The notes under the pieces were generated by a model that made no database searches, was not told the DNA's origin, and saw nothing but the letters and a program-made list of their open reading frames with translations. A DNA stretch of 32,568 nt from Flavobacteriales bacterium (GTDB taxonomy: Bacteria > Bacteroidota > Bacteroidia > Flavobacteriales_G > JALEGO01). This document shows, piece after piece, positions 9,507-19,392 of the stretch (positions are counted from its first letter, which is position 1; the number at the start of each line of letters is the position of its first letter). Where the stretch lies: the NCBI GenBank assembly GCA_022763165.1, contig JALEGO010000260.1, positions 1 to 32,568 on the forward strand, read 5' to 3'. Both the position numbers and the translations under genes were made by a program.

Positions 9507-11444
9507 ATGAGGATAACTGGAATTATCGGATTATGCTTAATTGGGCTCTCAATTTTTGCAATTGATTGTTCGTCTGATATTTCTGTGCTGAAGCTAAATT
9601 TAACTGAGGCTCAAACAAATGAAAGTAAAATCGATGCTTTTCAATGCATCATTTTGCACTATATGAGGCATAATAAGGATAGTTCCATCATTTATGGAGA
9701 TGAATTCTTAAAATCCCAACCAGCTGATACCGAAGGGCTGTCTAAGGCTTATAAAATGCTTTCTCTTGTACACTTTAATATTGGAGATTTTCAAACCTCA
9801 CATTCATATTGTGATTCAATTAAAATTATTCTTGAGGGAGATAGTTTAGACCCATTAATGCTTCAATACTATTTCCAAAAATCTAATTTGTGTTTGAGAG
9901 AAGGGAGAATTGATGAGGGCCATCGATATATTAGTGATTGTAAAAGATTTTCGGAATTACATTCAGATACATTTTATATTCTCAAATCTTTGAATCATCT
10001 AGGGTATGTTGCTACCGTTCTAAACAACCTTGAAGAAGTCATAAAGTATAATCAGGAAATTTATGAAATAGCTCGAAGCCAGAATAATAGTCAACAAATT
10101 GGGCGTTCTCTTTATAATATGGGAACTGCATACACTAAGTTAGGTGATTTCGAAGCTGCTGAAAAGGCTATGTTAGAAAGTCTTCGTTACAAAAGTTCTG
10201 CTTCGGATTACCTCATTACTTTTTCGGGTTTAGGGAAGAACTTTTTGAACAGCAAGAATTTTGAAAAGGCAATCCACTACTATGAGAAAGGACTTCATTG
10301 TTCGGATACTGCCAAAATGATGCACACCAACAAAAGAAATGTCTTTAAATGCTATACAGGGCTTGCGAAATGTTATAATGAACTGAGAGAATACAGCAAA
10401 GGATTAGAATATAGTTTAATGGCAAAGGAACTTGTTGATGAGGGGATGTCGTTGAGAGATAAAATAGCTGTTTATGAGAGTTTGTCTAATTCCTGGAGGT
10501 TAAATAATAATTATGAGAAAGCCTGGCACGCTCAAAAGATTCAACAAACATTGAAAGATAGTTTGTGGAATAAAGAGAAAACAGATGAGGTGTTGCAACT
10601 TGAACAATTATATGAGTCAAAAGAGCAAGAACTAGAAATTGAAAAGCTCAGCAGTGAAAACCTACACAAGGAGAATGAATTGCAAAGGTCCAAAACAAGA
10701 AACATTCTGTGGGTCTCGAGTGCTATAATTTTGCTTTTAGGTGCTCTGCTTTTATTCGGAATGTTCAAACAAAAGCAAAAGGCCAATGAAATATTGGAAG
10801 AAAAAAATGAGATCATATCCACTCAAAAGGAAAGCGCTGAACTGAGAGCGCTATTAAGTCAAATGAACCCTCATTTTATTTCAAATTTTTTGAACACCCT
10901 ACACCATTCTATTTCAAAGGGAGAGATTAAAGATGAGAAGGTGCTTTCAGCTTACATAAGTAAGTTTGGAAGACTTTCCAGAATGATTCTCGAGCATTCT
11001 AACAATTTGGAGATTACGATACAAGAGGAATTAGATGCGCTAAAACTCTATCTTGATCTGGAGCAATTGCGGACGAACAATAAGTTTCAATATCAATTGC
11101 ACATAGATCCCTTGATAGATGTCTACAACTCTACAATACCCCCAATGCTGTTTCAACCCTTTGCCGAAAATGCAATATGGCACGGGTTGATGCCAAAAGG
11201 GGATACGGGCCTATTATCCATTGATATAAACCTCAATGGTGAAGCAATCAAATGTTCTATTAAAGATAATGGAGTGGGTGTTGATTTGAATAATCAGAAA
11301 GAAGGTCATAATTCCCATGCTACTCGAATCACTAAAGAACGAATCGAATTGACTTGGAAGAAATATGAAGGCAACGGAAGGTTTCAAATCAATTCTGGTA
11401 ATGAGGGTACAGAAGTGTTATTTGAGCTCCCGTTAATGTTTTAA
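9507..11444 (+). CDS. TPR-containing sensor histidine kinase, LytS/His_kinase family
   Basis: Signal/TM N-terminus, several TPR-like repeats, TM (ILWVSSAIILLLGALLLFGMF), His motif LLSQMNPHFISNFLNTL, N-box PFAENAIWHGL, G-box IKDNGVGVD. Confidence 0.9.
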   Translation: MRITGIIGLCLIGLSIFAIDCSSDISVLKLNLTEAQTNESKIDAFQCIILHYMRHNKDSSIIYGDEFLKSQPADTEGLSKAYKMLSLVHFNIGDFQTSHSYCDSIKIILEGDSLDPLMLQYYFQKSNLCLREGRIDEGHRYISDCKRFSELHSDTFYILKSLNHLGYVATVLNNLEEVIKYNQEIYEIARSQNNSQQIGRSLYNMGTAYTKLGDFEAAEKAMLESLRYKSSASDYLITFSGLGKNFLNSKNFEKAIHYYEKGLHCSDTAKMMHTNKRNVFKCYTGLAKCYNELREYSKGLEYSLMAKELVDEGMSLRDKIAVYESLSNSWRLNNNYEKAWHAQKIQQTLKDSLWNKEKTDEVLQLEQLYESKEQELEIEKLSSENLHKENELQRSKTRNILWVSSAIILLLGALLLFGMFKQKQKANEILEEKNEIISTQKESAELRALLSQMNPHFISNFLNTLHHSISKGEIKDEKVLSAYISKFGRLSRMILEHSNNLEITIQEELDALKLYLDLEQLRTNNKFQYQLHIDPLIDVYNSTIPPMLFQPFAENAIWHGLMPKGDTGLLSIDINLNGEAIKCSIKDNGVGVDLNNQKEGHNSHATRITKERIELTWKKYEGNGRFQINSGNEGTEVLFELPLMF

Positions 11445-11491
11445 TTCAAATATAAGGTGGCCCTTAAAGGTTCTATTATAATTTCTTCCAT

Positions 11492-11499
11492 TAAATTTG
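11492..11499 (+). promoter_or_regulatory. Putative -7 box TAAATTTG of the LytTR regulator gene, 4 nt before ATG
   Basis: TAAATTTG-ATTT-ATG; no clear -33 TTTG. Confidence 0.4.
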
Positions 11500-11503
11500 A
11501 TTT

Positions 11504-12244
11504 ATGATGAAATGCATCATAATTGATGATGAAGAAAATTCTAGAAACTATCTTTCAGATCTAATACACAATAACCACTCTGAAGAGCTTGTTTTAATTG
11601 GAACAGCAGACTCTGTTGAAAACGGAGAGCGATTGATAAGAAGTTTGAGACCAGATCTTATCTTTTTAGATGTTCAAATGCCTCCAAAAACTGGGTTTGA
11701 TTTATTACGCCAAACAGCTGATATCGACTATCAGGTGATCTTTTGCACTTCATATGATCAATATGCCTTGGATGCTATAAAATTCAGTGCTATAGATTAT
11801 CTGCTCAAACCAGCCCAGGATGATGAACTTGCCGCAGCTGTTGCAAAAGTTATTCAGCAAAACGAGTCCTTAAGGAGGGAAACTTTTGTACAGAATTTGG
11901 TAGGAAGATCTGATCAAAGAAAAATTGTAATCCCCTTTGCGGATGGATTTACCGTTTTGAAGCCAGAGGAAATCGTCTATTGCCAGTCAGACAGAAATTA
12001 CTGCGAGATTTATACGCTCAATGGAGATAGAGTCGTTTCCAGCAGAACCTTGAAACATTATGAGCAGCTTTTGACAAAATTTGGTTTCTTTAGAATTCAT
12101 CAATCACATCTCATAAATACGGCACATGTGCGGAATTATTACAAAGGAAAAGAACACAGGGTCGAATTGACCAACAAAATCGAGTTTGTGGTAGCACGTG
12201 CTAAAAGAGATGCTTTCATTAAATTTTTCGAAAACCAAATGTGA
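11504..12244 (+). CDS. LytTR-family response regulator
   Basis: Receiver MKCIIIDDEENSRNYL...PDLIFLDVQMPPKTGFDLL...DYLLKPAQDDEL and C-terminal LytTR (ILKPEEIVYCQSDRNYCEIYTLNGDRVVSSRTLKHYEQLL...FFRIHQSHLINTAHVRNY). Confidence 0.93.
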   Translation: MMKCIIIDDEENSRNYLSDLIHNNHSEELVLIGTADSVENGERLIRSLRPDLIFLDVQMPPKTGFDLLRQTADIDYQVIFCTSYDQYALDAIKFSAIDYLLKPAQDDELAAAVAKVIQQNESLRRETFVQNLVGRSDQRKIVIPFADGFTVLKPEEIVYCQSDRNYCEIYTLNGDRVVSSRTLKHYEQLLTKFGFFRIHQSHLINTAHVRNYYKGKEHRVELTNKIEFVVARAKRDAFIKFFENQM

Positions 12245-12401
12245 TCCAAATCGCATTTATTACTTGCTGAATATACCTTCAAATTGTTCCAATGATAAAT
12301 GGCTAGTTTTTGCCTGTTCGGTGTGGTTAATTACAAATATCTTCGTTCAAAATCTTAAAAAGATTACCTCAATCAACCACATGTAAAACGTGGTAAGAAC
12401 G

Positions 12402-12426
12402 ATGCCCTTTTTAGGGCATTTTTTTT
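12402..12426 (+). terminator. Rho-independent terminator downstream of the LytTR regulator
   Basis: Perfect 7-bp stem ATGCCCT / AGGGCAT with TTTT loop followed by a 7-T run (12420-12426). Confidence 0.8.
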
Positions 12427-12472
12427 AAAGCAAACCCGACTATAGAACTTCGTGATTAATTTTGTGGCCTAA

Positions 12473-13879
12473 GTGAAATTGTCAGGAAAAATAATTCGTT
12501 TGATCAAAGACATACGATTTTGGATCGTGCTAATGTTTTTAGTAAGGCTTATTGGTATTCAGAATCCTCCATTAGAAAGCGGTCACAACTGGCGTCAGTC
12601 ACTTACTAATATGGTCGCCAGAAATTTTTTAGAAGATCCAAATATTTTATACCCTAAAATTGATATGGCAGGAGAAAAGACGGGTATCATCGGGTCAGAA
12701 TTTCCTGTTTTTAATTATTTGATTTTTTTGGTATCTGCTTTGTTTGGTTTTGAGCACTGGTATGGAAGGCTGATTAATTTAATTTTCTCATCAATTGGTC
12801 TTTGGAGTTTTTTCAGAATTATAAGGGAGTTCGTCAATCAGAAAGTGGCCTTTAATGCCACAATTGTCCTGCTGTTCTCCCTTTGGTTTAGCTACTCGAG
12901 AAAGGTAATGCCAGATACCTTTAGCTTGTCCTTATTGCTAACTGGTTTATGGATGGGATATGATTATCTGAAATCTGGCAAAATATTATCTCTAACGGGC
13001 TTTTTTGTGCTTTGTGCCATCGGGATGTTGAGTAAGATACCGGCTCTAAGTGTATTCAGTTTGGTTTCAGTAGTACCTTTTGTAAGAAAGATACCGCTTA
13101 AGAAAAGAATCATATTCTCCATTGTTTCAGTATTAGTAATAATTCCAGTGCTAATTTGGTATTTTCTTTGGGTTCCATATTTGGTGAATACTTACAAGTT
13201 TGAACTCTACTTTCCAAGGGGCTTGGTTGAAGGCCTTCTCGAAATTATCCCATTGTATAAAGAACTTTTCGAGAAGTTTTATTTCAGTGCCCTAAGGTCT
13301 TAGGTGGCCTTGGTAATGGTAGTTGTTGGGCTATTTGTGTTTTTCAAGAATACTAAGTCACTGCTTAAAATTGGCCTGTGTATTATAACGCTTGTTTTTT
13401 TTGGGTTCATAGCCAAAACAGGATCTGTTTTCCCCTTACATGGTTATTATATCATCCCATTTGTGCCAGTAATGGCTTTAATCGCAGGTTATGGTTTGGA
13501 AGCTTTGCACTCCAAAAGCCGTTTCGCGATTTTATTATTAGTAGCCATAGGTTTAGAGGGCTTATTGAACCAACAGCATGATTTTTTTCTATCAGAAAGG
13601 AAAATGTACCTTCTTGACCTAGAAGGTATATGCGAGACATATATTCCAAAAAAGGATTTAATAGTGGTGAACGGAAATAACTCTCCATCGTCACTCTATT
13701 ATACCAACCGAAAGGGTTGGATTGTAAGCAATGAGCATCTTGAAAATGATAATCATCTTGATTCCTTAATGCACTTAGGCGCTAAGTATATGATTATTGA
13801 TAAAAATAGTGGCAGTATGACTGATTCAATGAAAATATTTGAAGATGACAATTTCAGCTTATATAGCTTAAAACGTTAA
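12473..13879 (+). pseudogene. GT-C (ArnT/PMT-like) membrane glycosyltransferase interrupted by one in-frame TAG at 13301-13303
   Basis: ORFs 12473-13303 and 13304-13879 are in the same frame (offset 831 nt), separated only by TAG. ORF1 has GHNWRQSLTNMVARNF...and multiple TMs; ORF2 continues with TMs (GFIAKTGSVFPLHGYYIIPFVPVMALIAGYG) and a soluble tail typical of these enzymes. Confidence 0.65.
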
Positions 13880-13910
13880 TCCATCTTATATTTGAAACTA
13901 AAATAGGACT

Positions 13911-14189
13911 ATGAGCACAAGAGAATTGATTAATGAGTTAAACGACCTAAATATTTTGCTGGAGGCAGTTATGGACGGAACGGGACATGTGGGAATCGCA
14001 CTTCAAATCGCAGCTTTAATCAAAGATCATACACATCACAACGACCCTGATGCAGAAAACAATCTTTATTCAAACCCCTTTTACAACTTCTTCCAAAATG
14101 CAGCAAATGACGTTCATACTCAATATCCAATTAAGAAACTTGCGTTAAGGAGTGCTATTGAAGGCTATGTAAGATATCTTTCAAATTAA
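13911..14189 (+). CDS. Conserved hypothetical protein (92 aa)
   Basis: ATG start, preceded by TATATTTG (13887-13894); stop 1 nt before the next CDS start. Confidence 0.5.
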   Translation: MSTRELINELNDLNILLEAVMDGTGHVGIALQIAALIKDHTHHNDPDAENNLYSNPFYNFFQNAANDVHTQYPIKKLALRSAIEGYVRYLSN

Positions 14190-14190
14190 T

Positions 14191-15135
14191 ATGAGTGGTA
14201 AGATTTTAGTAGTGGGAGCTGCAGGCCAAATTGGTACTGAGCTGGTGTTAAAGTTAAGGGATCAATATGGAGACAATAATGTAGTCGCTTCTGATATAAA
14301 AACACCTGGATATGAAGTGTTTGAAGGGGGGCCTTATGAAATACTTGATATTCTGGATCTTAAGAGGCTAAATCACATTGTTAGCAAGCATAATATAACA
14401 CAAGTTTATTTACTCGCGGCTTTGTTGTCGTCAACAGCAGAGCAAAACCCAGGTTTTGCATGGAATCTCAATATGAACGGCTTGCTCAACCTGCTAAATA
14501 TGGCAAGAAAAAACAAAATCGAAAAGATTTTTTGGCCTAGTTCTATAGCAGTTTTCGGGCCAAACAGCCCAAAAGAAATGTGCCCACAATACACAATTAC
14601 TGAACCCAACACGGTTTATGGAATCAGTAAGTTGGCCGGAGAACGCTGGTGCGAATATTTTTTCGAAAAAAGCGATGTGGATGTAAGGAGTATTCGTTAT
14701 CCAGGGTTAATTGGCTGGAAATCGCAACCTGGAGGAGGCACAACCGATTACGCTGTACATATATTTCATAAAGCATTAAAAGACCGCCATTATACATGTT
14801 ACCTCAAAGAGGATAGTTTCTTACCCATGATGTATATGGATGATGCTATTAGGGCAACCATAGAGTTGATGGAAGCTCCAAAAGAGCAAATTAAGATAAG
14901 ATCAAGCTATAATATTGCTGGGATGAGTTTTTCTCCAAAAGAGATTGCCTCTGAAATTAAGAAGCGAATTGCTGATTTTAAAATCTCATTTGATCCTGAT
15001 CATAGACAAAGTATCGCAGACAGTTGGCCTTCGAGCATTGATGATAGTTTGGCCAGACAACACTGGTTATGGGAGGCGCATTATGATTTACCAAAAATGG
15101 TAGATGTAATGTTGAAGAATCTCCAGTTTAATTAA
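14191..15135 (+). CDS. NAD-dependent epimerase/dehydratase-like SDR, L-threonine 3-dehydrogenase-like
   Basis: Rossmann motif ILVVGAAGQIGTEL; YGISK (YxxxK) active site; RSIRYPGLIGWKSQPGGGTTDYAVHIFHKAL and SFLPMMYMDDAIRATIELMEAP typical of SDR-type TDH. Confidence 0.8.
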   Translation: MSGKILVVGAAGQIGTELVLKLRDQYGDNNVVASDIKTPGYEVFEGGPYEILDILDLKRLNHIVSKHNITQVYLLAALLSSTAEQNPGFAWNLNMNGLLNLLNMARKNKIEKIFWPSSIAVFGPNSPKEMCPQYTITEPNTVYGISKLAGERWCEYFFEKSDVDVRSIRYPGLIGWKSQPGGGTTDYAVHIFHKALKDRHYTCYLKEDSFLPMMYMDDAIRATIELMEAPKEQIKIRSSYNIAGMSFSPKEIASEIKKRIADFKISFDPDHRQSIADSWPSSIDDSLARQHWLWEAHYDLPKMVDVMLKNLQFN

Positions 15136-15183
15136 TATTCTTCTCTCATTTTTGAGCGATTCTTTTCATGAACGGCAAGATTG

Positions 15184-15215
15184 TTGAATGACTTTGGCAA
15201 TGAGTGCTATTTTTG
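15184..15215 (+). promoter_or_regulatory. Putative Bacteroidota sigma-A promoter (TTG-N21-TATTTTTG)
   Basis: TTG at 15184-15186 and TATTTTTG at 15208-15215 match the known -33 TTG / -7 TAnnTTTG architecture. Confidence 0.4.
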
Positions 15216-15312
15216 GCATTGAATTGATTGGGAAATTCAAAATTTAACTATTATTGTAGGGTCTGAAACCTCTTATAAGTTTTTTCGTATATACGGGACG
15301 TAGCAAGGATTT

Positions 15313-16245
15313 ATGAAAGCTTGGAAAAAAATACAAATGAGAATGCTCCTAGGGCTATTTGTGTGTATGCTTTTCTTTGGTGAAAACATTGTGGCCCAAA
15401 ATTATATTCTATATGATGGAGACACCATCAATAGAGTAGATGACAACAATCAGAAACAAGGAGAGTGGGTTTATTTTGGCAGAATGAAAAATGAACCAGA
15501 GTTTAAACCGGATCAGATTGTGGAGGAAGGAAATTTCAAGAACAATCGTAAACAAGGAGTATGGTTGAAATATTGGCCGAATGGAAAGGTGCATACCCTC
15601 ATAACTTACGTCAATAATGTTCCTAGAGGAGAGTATAAAGTCTATTATGAAAATGGACAACTTGAAGAACATGGCCATTGGAAAACCAGAAGAAATGTAG
15701 GTGACTTTAAAAGGTTTTACGAGAATGGTGAGCCCATGCAAGATTTTATTTTCAACCAAAGCGGGAAAAGAGATGGCGAGCAAAAATATTTCTATGACAA
15801 TGGTCAATTGATGATCATTGGAAACATTCAGGAAGGGAAAGAAGTTGGAGAGTTTAAAGAGTATTATGCTGATGGGAGCCTCAAATCATTAAAGTACTTT
15901 GATGAACCCGGGAAAGTAAATCATGCGAAGACAGTCACCAAAGATCCTATCGACAAAGCACTGGCCTCCAAAGACCCAGTTATGGAAACAATAGATGAGA
16001 CTAAGGAAGCAAAGGTAGAAGAAGGAGCTCAGCAAAATGCAGCACAGAAAAAGGTGAATCCGTTCAATGGAAACGGGGAGCATACCCTCTACAATAAGAA
16101 CAAACAAATCTCTCAGAAAGGTATTTTCAAAAACTATAAACTGATCGATGGTCAGTACTATAGATACAATGATGATGGTATCCTAATCGCAATCGAGCGT
16201 TATAAGAAAGGAAAGTATGTCGGAGATGTTCCAATTGAAGAATAA
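15313..16245 (+). CDS. MORN-like / YwqK-family repeat protein with signal peptide
   Basis: Signal peptide, then repeats such as GVWLKYWPNGKV, GEYKVYYENGQLEEHG, GDFKRFYENGEPM, GEQKYFYDNGQLMIIG, GEFKEYYADGSLKSL. Confidence 0.8.
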   Translation: MKAWKKIQMRMLLGLFVCMLFFGENIVAQNYILYDGDTINRVDDNNQKQGEWVYFGRMKNEPEFKPDQIVEEGNFKNNRKQGVWLKYWPNGKVHTLITYVNNVPRGEYKVYYENGQLEEHGHWKTRRNVGDFKRFYENGEPMQDFIFNQSGKRDGEQKYFYDNGQLMIIGNIQEGKEVGEFKEYYADGSLKSLKYFDEPGKVNHAKTVTKDPIDKALASKDPVMETIDETKEAKVEEGAQQNAAQKKVNPFNGNGEHTLYNKNKQISQKGIFKNYKLIDGQYYRYNDDGILIAIERYKKGKYVGDVPIEE

Positions 16246-16258
16246 TTGAACACTAAGC

Positions 16259-16672
16259 CTACCACGTACTGATTTCCAATCGTGCTTTATCATATGCTTG
16301 ACCATAAGAATGACAAATGACTTGTGGAACTATAGGCGCAGATAGTATATTAATTCCTTGAAGCATTACACGCACAATGGGATTTGAAATGACTATATAA
16401 TTCTTGATAAACCTTCCTTTATATTTTTTCTCAAGAGCCTTTGAACGATGGGCTAAATCAACCTGACCTTTAAAATCGGATCCAGTTAATGCTGTCGTAT
16501 CCGTGATCAATACGAATTTTTCTGCAGCTCTACGAAACACAAGATCCTGAGTGTCAAACAACTCTTTGATGGCCTTTGGAGTCAGGGTGATATTCTTCAT
16601 TGAAATAGTAATGATTTGTAAATTACTAAAGTCAATGGTGCCTAAATGAAAATCGATTTGCTCTTCGTTCAT
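16259..16672 (-). CDS. Hypothetical protein (137 aa), possibly STAS/SpoIIAA-like fold
   Basis: ATG-started ORF; ...FVLITDTTALTGSDFKGQVDLAHRSKALEKKYKGRFIKNYIVISNPIVRVML... looks like an alternating alpha/beta protein. Family assignment weak. Confidence 0.5.
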   Translation of the reverse strand: MNEEQIDFHLGTIDFSNLQIITISMKNITLTPKAIKELFDTQDLVFRRAAEKFVLITDTTALTGSDFKGQVDLAHRSKALEKKYKGRFIKNYIVISNPIVRVMLQGINILSAPIVPQVICHSYGQAYDKARLEISTW

Positions 16673-16752
16673 GTTCCTAAATACTAAAGTAAGTATTAAT
16701 AGGTGTTTACCGCAATAGTTAGATGTTGATAATACTTGAGAATGATCTCAGG

Positions 16753-17763
16753 TTATTCAGAATAAATAACGGTTAATACTGTATGCCCAACAGCGTGCAG
16801 CGTTGGCTTATGAATAATGTCCATGGTGTCATCATGAGTATGATGAAAAGATCCAAAATCATTTACATCAGGGCGATAGTGAATAATATCAATGCTGGGA
16901 ATACCAGCAATGGCATTAACATACAAATGATCATCTGTTATACCCCTAAATTCTCTTTTAGGTATAAAATAATTCGAATAACCCAGTTTAGCCGCTGTAC
17001 TCCAAACCTTATTGACTATTGTTGGGGCATAGTTCATTGAATTCATCTCTTTTGGAAATACAGCATCTTTGGCACCAACCATGTCCAAAAGAATACCATA
17101 TTTGGCATAGTAATTTGGTATAGGGTTGTTTCTTGCCCAATATTGAGAGCCCAAACACCAAGTATTGGATTGGTGGGCAATAATCGTAGCATTTGGTTGC
17201 CCATAATCTTCTGCATCAAAGAAAACAATGTCCACTCCCACTCTTGGTTTGATCTCACTGTTGTTTATTGCTCTAGCAATTTCCAATAAAACCCCAACGC
17301 CACTTCCTCCATCATTGGCGGCATCTATAGGGACGGCCTTTCTTTCGTCATCACGATCTGCATAAGGTCTTGAGTCCCAGTGGGCAAAAAGCAATACTCG
17401 ATTTGGATTGGCAGAGTCATATTGAGCTATGATATTTTGAATTTGAAGTGTCTTCCCATTGTAGGCTTCTACTTCTGCTCTTTGACGGATAACTTTTAGG
17501 TCATATGACTCTAATGTCGAAACCAAATAATCGGCACATTTTTGATGGGCTTTCGTGTTTGGGACCCTTGGTCCAAATTGGACTTGTCTTTCTATAAATT
17601 TGTAGGCTGAATCAGCATTGAATTCTGGCGGTGGTAGTGGTTCAACCTTGGGCTTTTGTGCGGTAGGCTTTTTTTCCTTTTTTGGTTTTTGAGGTTCCTC
17701 ACATGCTCCCAAGAGCAACAAAAAACTACTCCATACAATTGTAATTTTTAGAATCTTATTCAT
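16753..17763 (-). CDS. M28-family zinc hydrolase lipoprotein, glutaminyl-peptide cyclotransferase-like
   Basis: Lipobox LLLLGAC; metal-site motifs LFAHWDSRPYADRD, AANDGGSGVGVLLE, VFFDAEDYG (E-D pair rather than E-E), late DIIHYRPDVNDFGSFHHTHDDTMD. Confidence 0.82.
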   Translation of the reverse strand: MNKILKITIVWSSFLLLLGACEEPQKPKKEKKPTAQKPKVEPLPPPEFNADSAYKFIERQVQFGPRVPNTKAHQKCADYLVSTLESYDLKVIRQRAEVEAYNGKTLQIQNIIAQYDSANPNRVLLFAHWDSRPYADRDDERKAVPIDAANDGGSGVGVLLEIARAINNSEIKPRVGVDIVFFDAEDYGQPNATIIAHQSNTWCLGSQYWARNNPIPNYYAKYGILLDMVGAKDAVFPKEMNSMNYAPTIVNKVWSTAAKLGYSNYFIPKREFRGITDDHLYVNAIAGIPSIDIIHYRPDVNDFGSFHHTHDDTMDIIHKPTLHAVGHTVLTVIYSE

Positions 17764-19252
17764 ATGACCATTCAGTTCCTTCCCTTGAATCCTTTAATGT
17801 GATGTTGAGATCGGACAATTTATTTCTGATCAAATCGGCAGTTCCAAAATCCTTATTGGATTTGGCTTGTGCTCTCAACTCAAGAATTAATTCCATTAAT
17901 TCGTTTTCAACTCCCTGGTTAGAAGTTGTTTGGGTTTCTAAACGAAGACCCAAAACGTCTATCATGAATTCTTCAACGAGACTTTTGACTTGTTCAAGGT
18001 CATGAGCGGAAATGCCTTCCCCGGAAATCCTTTTATTAACTTCTGTTGATAGACCATATAGATGCGAGATAAGAAGAGGGGAATTAAAGTTATCATTCAT
18101 TGCTGAATAAAACTTCTTCTTAAACGCTGCATAATCAAATTCGGGAGCATCATTATTTGGTACAAGTTCTTGTAGTTTATTGTACATCTCAGTCAGCTTA
18201 TCATATCCTTTTTCAGCATCTGAAAGCGCTTTGTTTGTAAGATCTAAAGGATTTGTGTAATGAGAAAGTAGCATCAAAAAACGCGCCATCATGGGTGAAT
18301 AACCCTTGGAAATATGTTCGGAGCCACCAGCAAAAAGCTCTTGGGGAGTGATAGAATTTCCATCGCTCTTAGACATCTTTTTGCCATTCAATAAGAGCAT
18401 GTTTCCATGTAACCAATATTTTGCTGGTTGTTTGCCACAAGATCCCGCATTTTGGGCGATTTCATTTTCATGATGAGGGAACTTAAGATCACCGCCTCCA
18501 CCATGAATATCAAAGGTTTCGCCTAAATACTTCGTGCTCATTGCCGAACATTCCAAATGCCATCCTGGAAACCCAATTGACCATGGTGATTTCCACTTCA
18601 TAATATGTTCTGGAGCCGCTTTGATCCAAATAGCGAAATCGGAAGCGTTTCTTTTTTCACCTTGATTTTTTAGATCTCGTGTTTCGGTAAACAAGTCCTC
18701 TAAAATGCGTCCTGATAATTTTCCATAGTTATATCCCTCGATATTTGATTCGTTGGCAAATTTTTGCGTATCGAAGTAAACAGAACCGTTAACAACATAA
18801 GCAAAACCATTGTCCAGAATCTTCTGAACCATATCAATCTGTTCAATAATGTGACCAGTGGCTCTTGGTTCAATATCAGGAGGAGCAATATTGAAGATTT
18901 GCATCATATCATGAAACCCCAGAGTGTAACGCTGTGTAACCTCCATGGGTTCAATTTTCTCGAGCCTAGCTTTCTTTGATATTTTATCTTCAGCACCAAT
19001 GTCCGCATCGCCCTCTAAATGACCAACGTCCGTAATGTTTCTTACATATCGAACTTTGTAACCCAAATGTTTCAAGTAGCGATAAATAACATCAAAACTG
19101 ATAAAAGTCCTACAGTTGCCTAAATGAACATCACTATAAACTGTTGGCCCACAGACGTACATGCCTACATATCCCGGAATAATAGTAGAAAAAGGCTCCT
19201 TCTGTGCGGTTAACGTGTTGTAAACGTGTAAGTCTTTGTGTTCTGGTTTCAT
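17756..19252 (-). CDS. cysS: Cysteinyl-tRNA synthetase
   Basis: YVCGPTVYSDVHLGNCRTFISFDVIYRYL (HIGH-region), GWHLECSAMS, FPHHENEIAQ, KMSKSDGN (KMSKS). Confidence 0.96.
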   Translation of the reverse strand: MKPEHKDLHVYNTLTAQKEPFSTIIPGYVGMYVCGPTVYSDVHLGNCRTFISFDVIYRYLKHLGYKVRYVRNITDVGHLEGDADIGAEDKISKKARLEKIEPMEVTQRYTLGFHDMMQIFNIAPPDIEPRATGHIIEQIDMVQKILDNGFAYVVNGSVYFDTQKFANESNIEGYNYGKLSGRILEDLFTETRDLKNQGEKRNASDFAIWIKAAPEHIMKWKSPWSIGFPGWHLECSAMSTKYLGETFDIHGGGGDLKFPHHENEIAQNAGSCGKQPAKYWLHGNMLLLNGKKMSKSDGNSITPQELFAGGSEHISKGYSPMMARFLMLLSHYTNPLDLTNKALSDAEKGYDKLTEMYNKLQELVPNNDAPEFDYAAFKKKFYSAMNDNFNSPLLISHLYGLSTEVNKRISGEGISAHDLEQVKSLVEEFMIDVLGLRLETQTTSNQGVENELMELILELRAQAKSNKDFGTADLIRNKLSDLNITLKDSREGTEWSYE

Positions 19253-19372
19253 GTATCAGTTAAGAGCTACGAAAGTAGGGGATTAAAGATGAATGAACAA
19301 GAAATTTTGACGCTTGTGAATACGGAAAATCAATTTAAAGAAGCCAGGATTTTTTTTATTCGAATTAAATAA

Positions 19373-19384
19373 CTACAATTGTAG
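19373..19384. promoter_or_regulatory. BlaI/MecI-type operator 1 (CTACAATTGTAG)
   Basis: Perfect 12-bp palindrome containing TACA-N2-TGTA, about 20 nt upstream of the BlaI-type ORF. Confidence 0.75.
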
Positions 19385-19392
19385 TAATAAAA

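Noticed and set aside
12198-12386. 62-aa plus-strand ORF at the end of the LytTR regulator
   Set aside because: Overlaps the regulator's 3' end in another frame and runs to just before the terminator hairpin; no motif or initiation signal.
12377-12394. Inverted repeat CCAC...GTGG before the terminator
   Set aside because: Only 4-5 bp of stem and no U tract; the adjacent 12402-12426 hairpin explains termination.
15313-16245. YwqK/MORN protein as a toxin-antitoxin antitoxin
   Set aside because: The family is often labelled that way automatically, but no toxin partner is adjacent and the protein has a signal peptide; treated as a secreted repeat protein.
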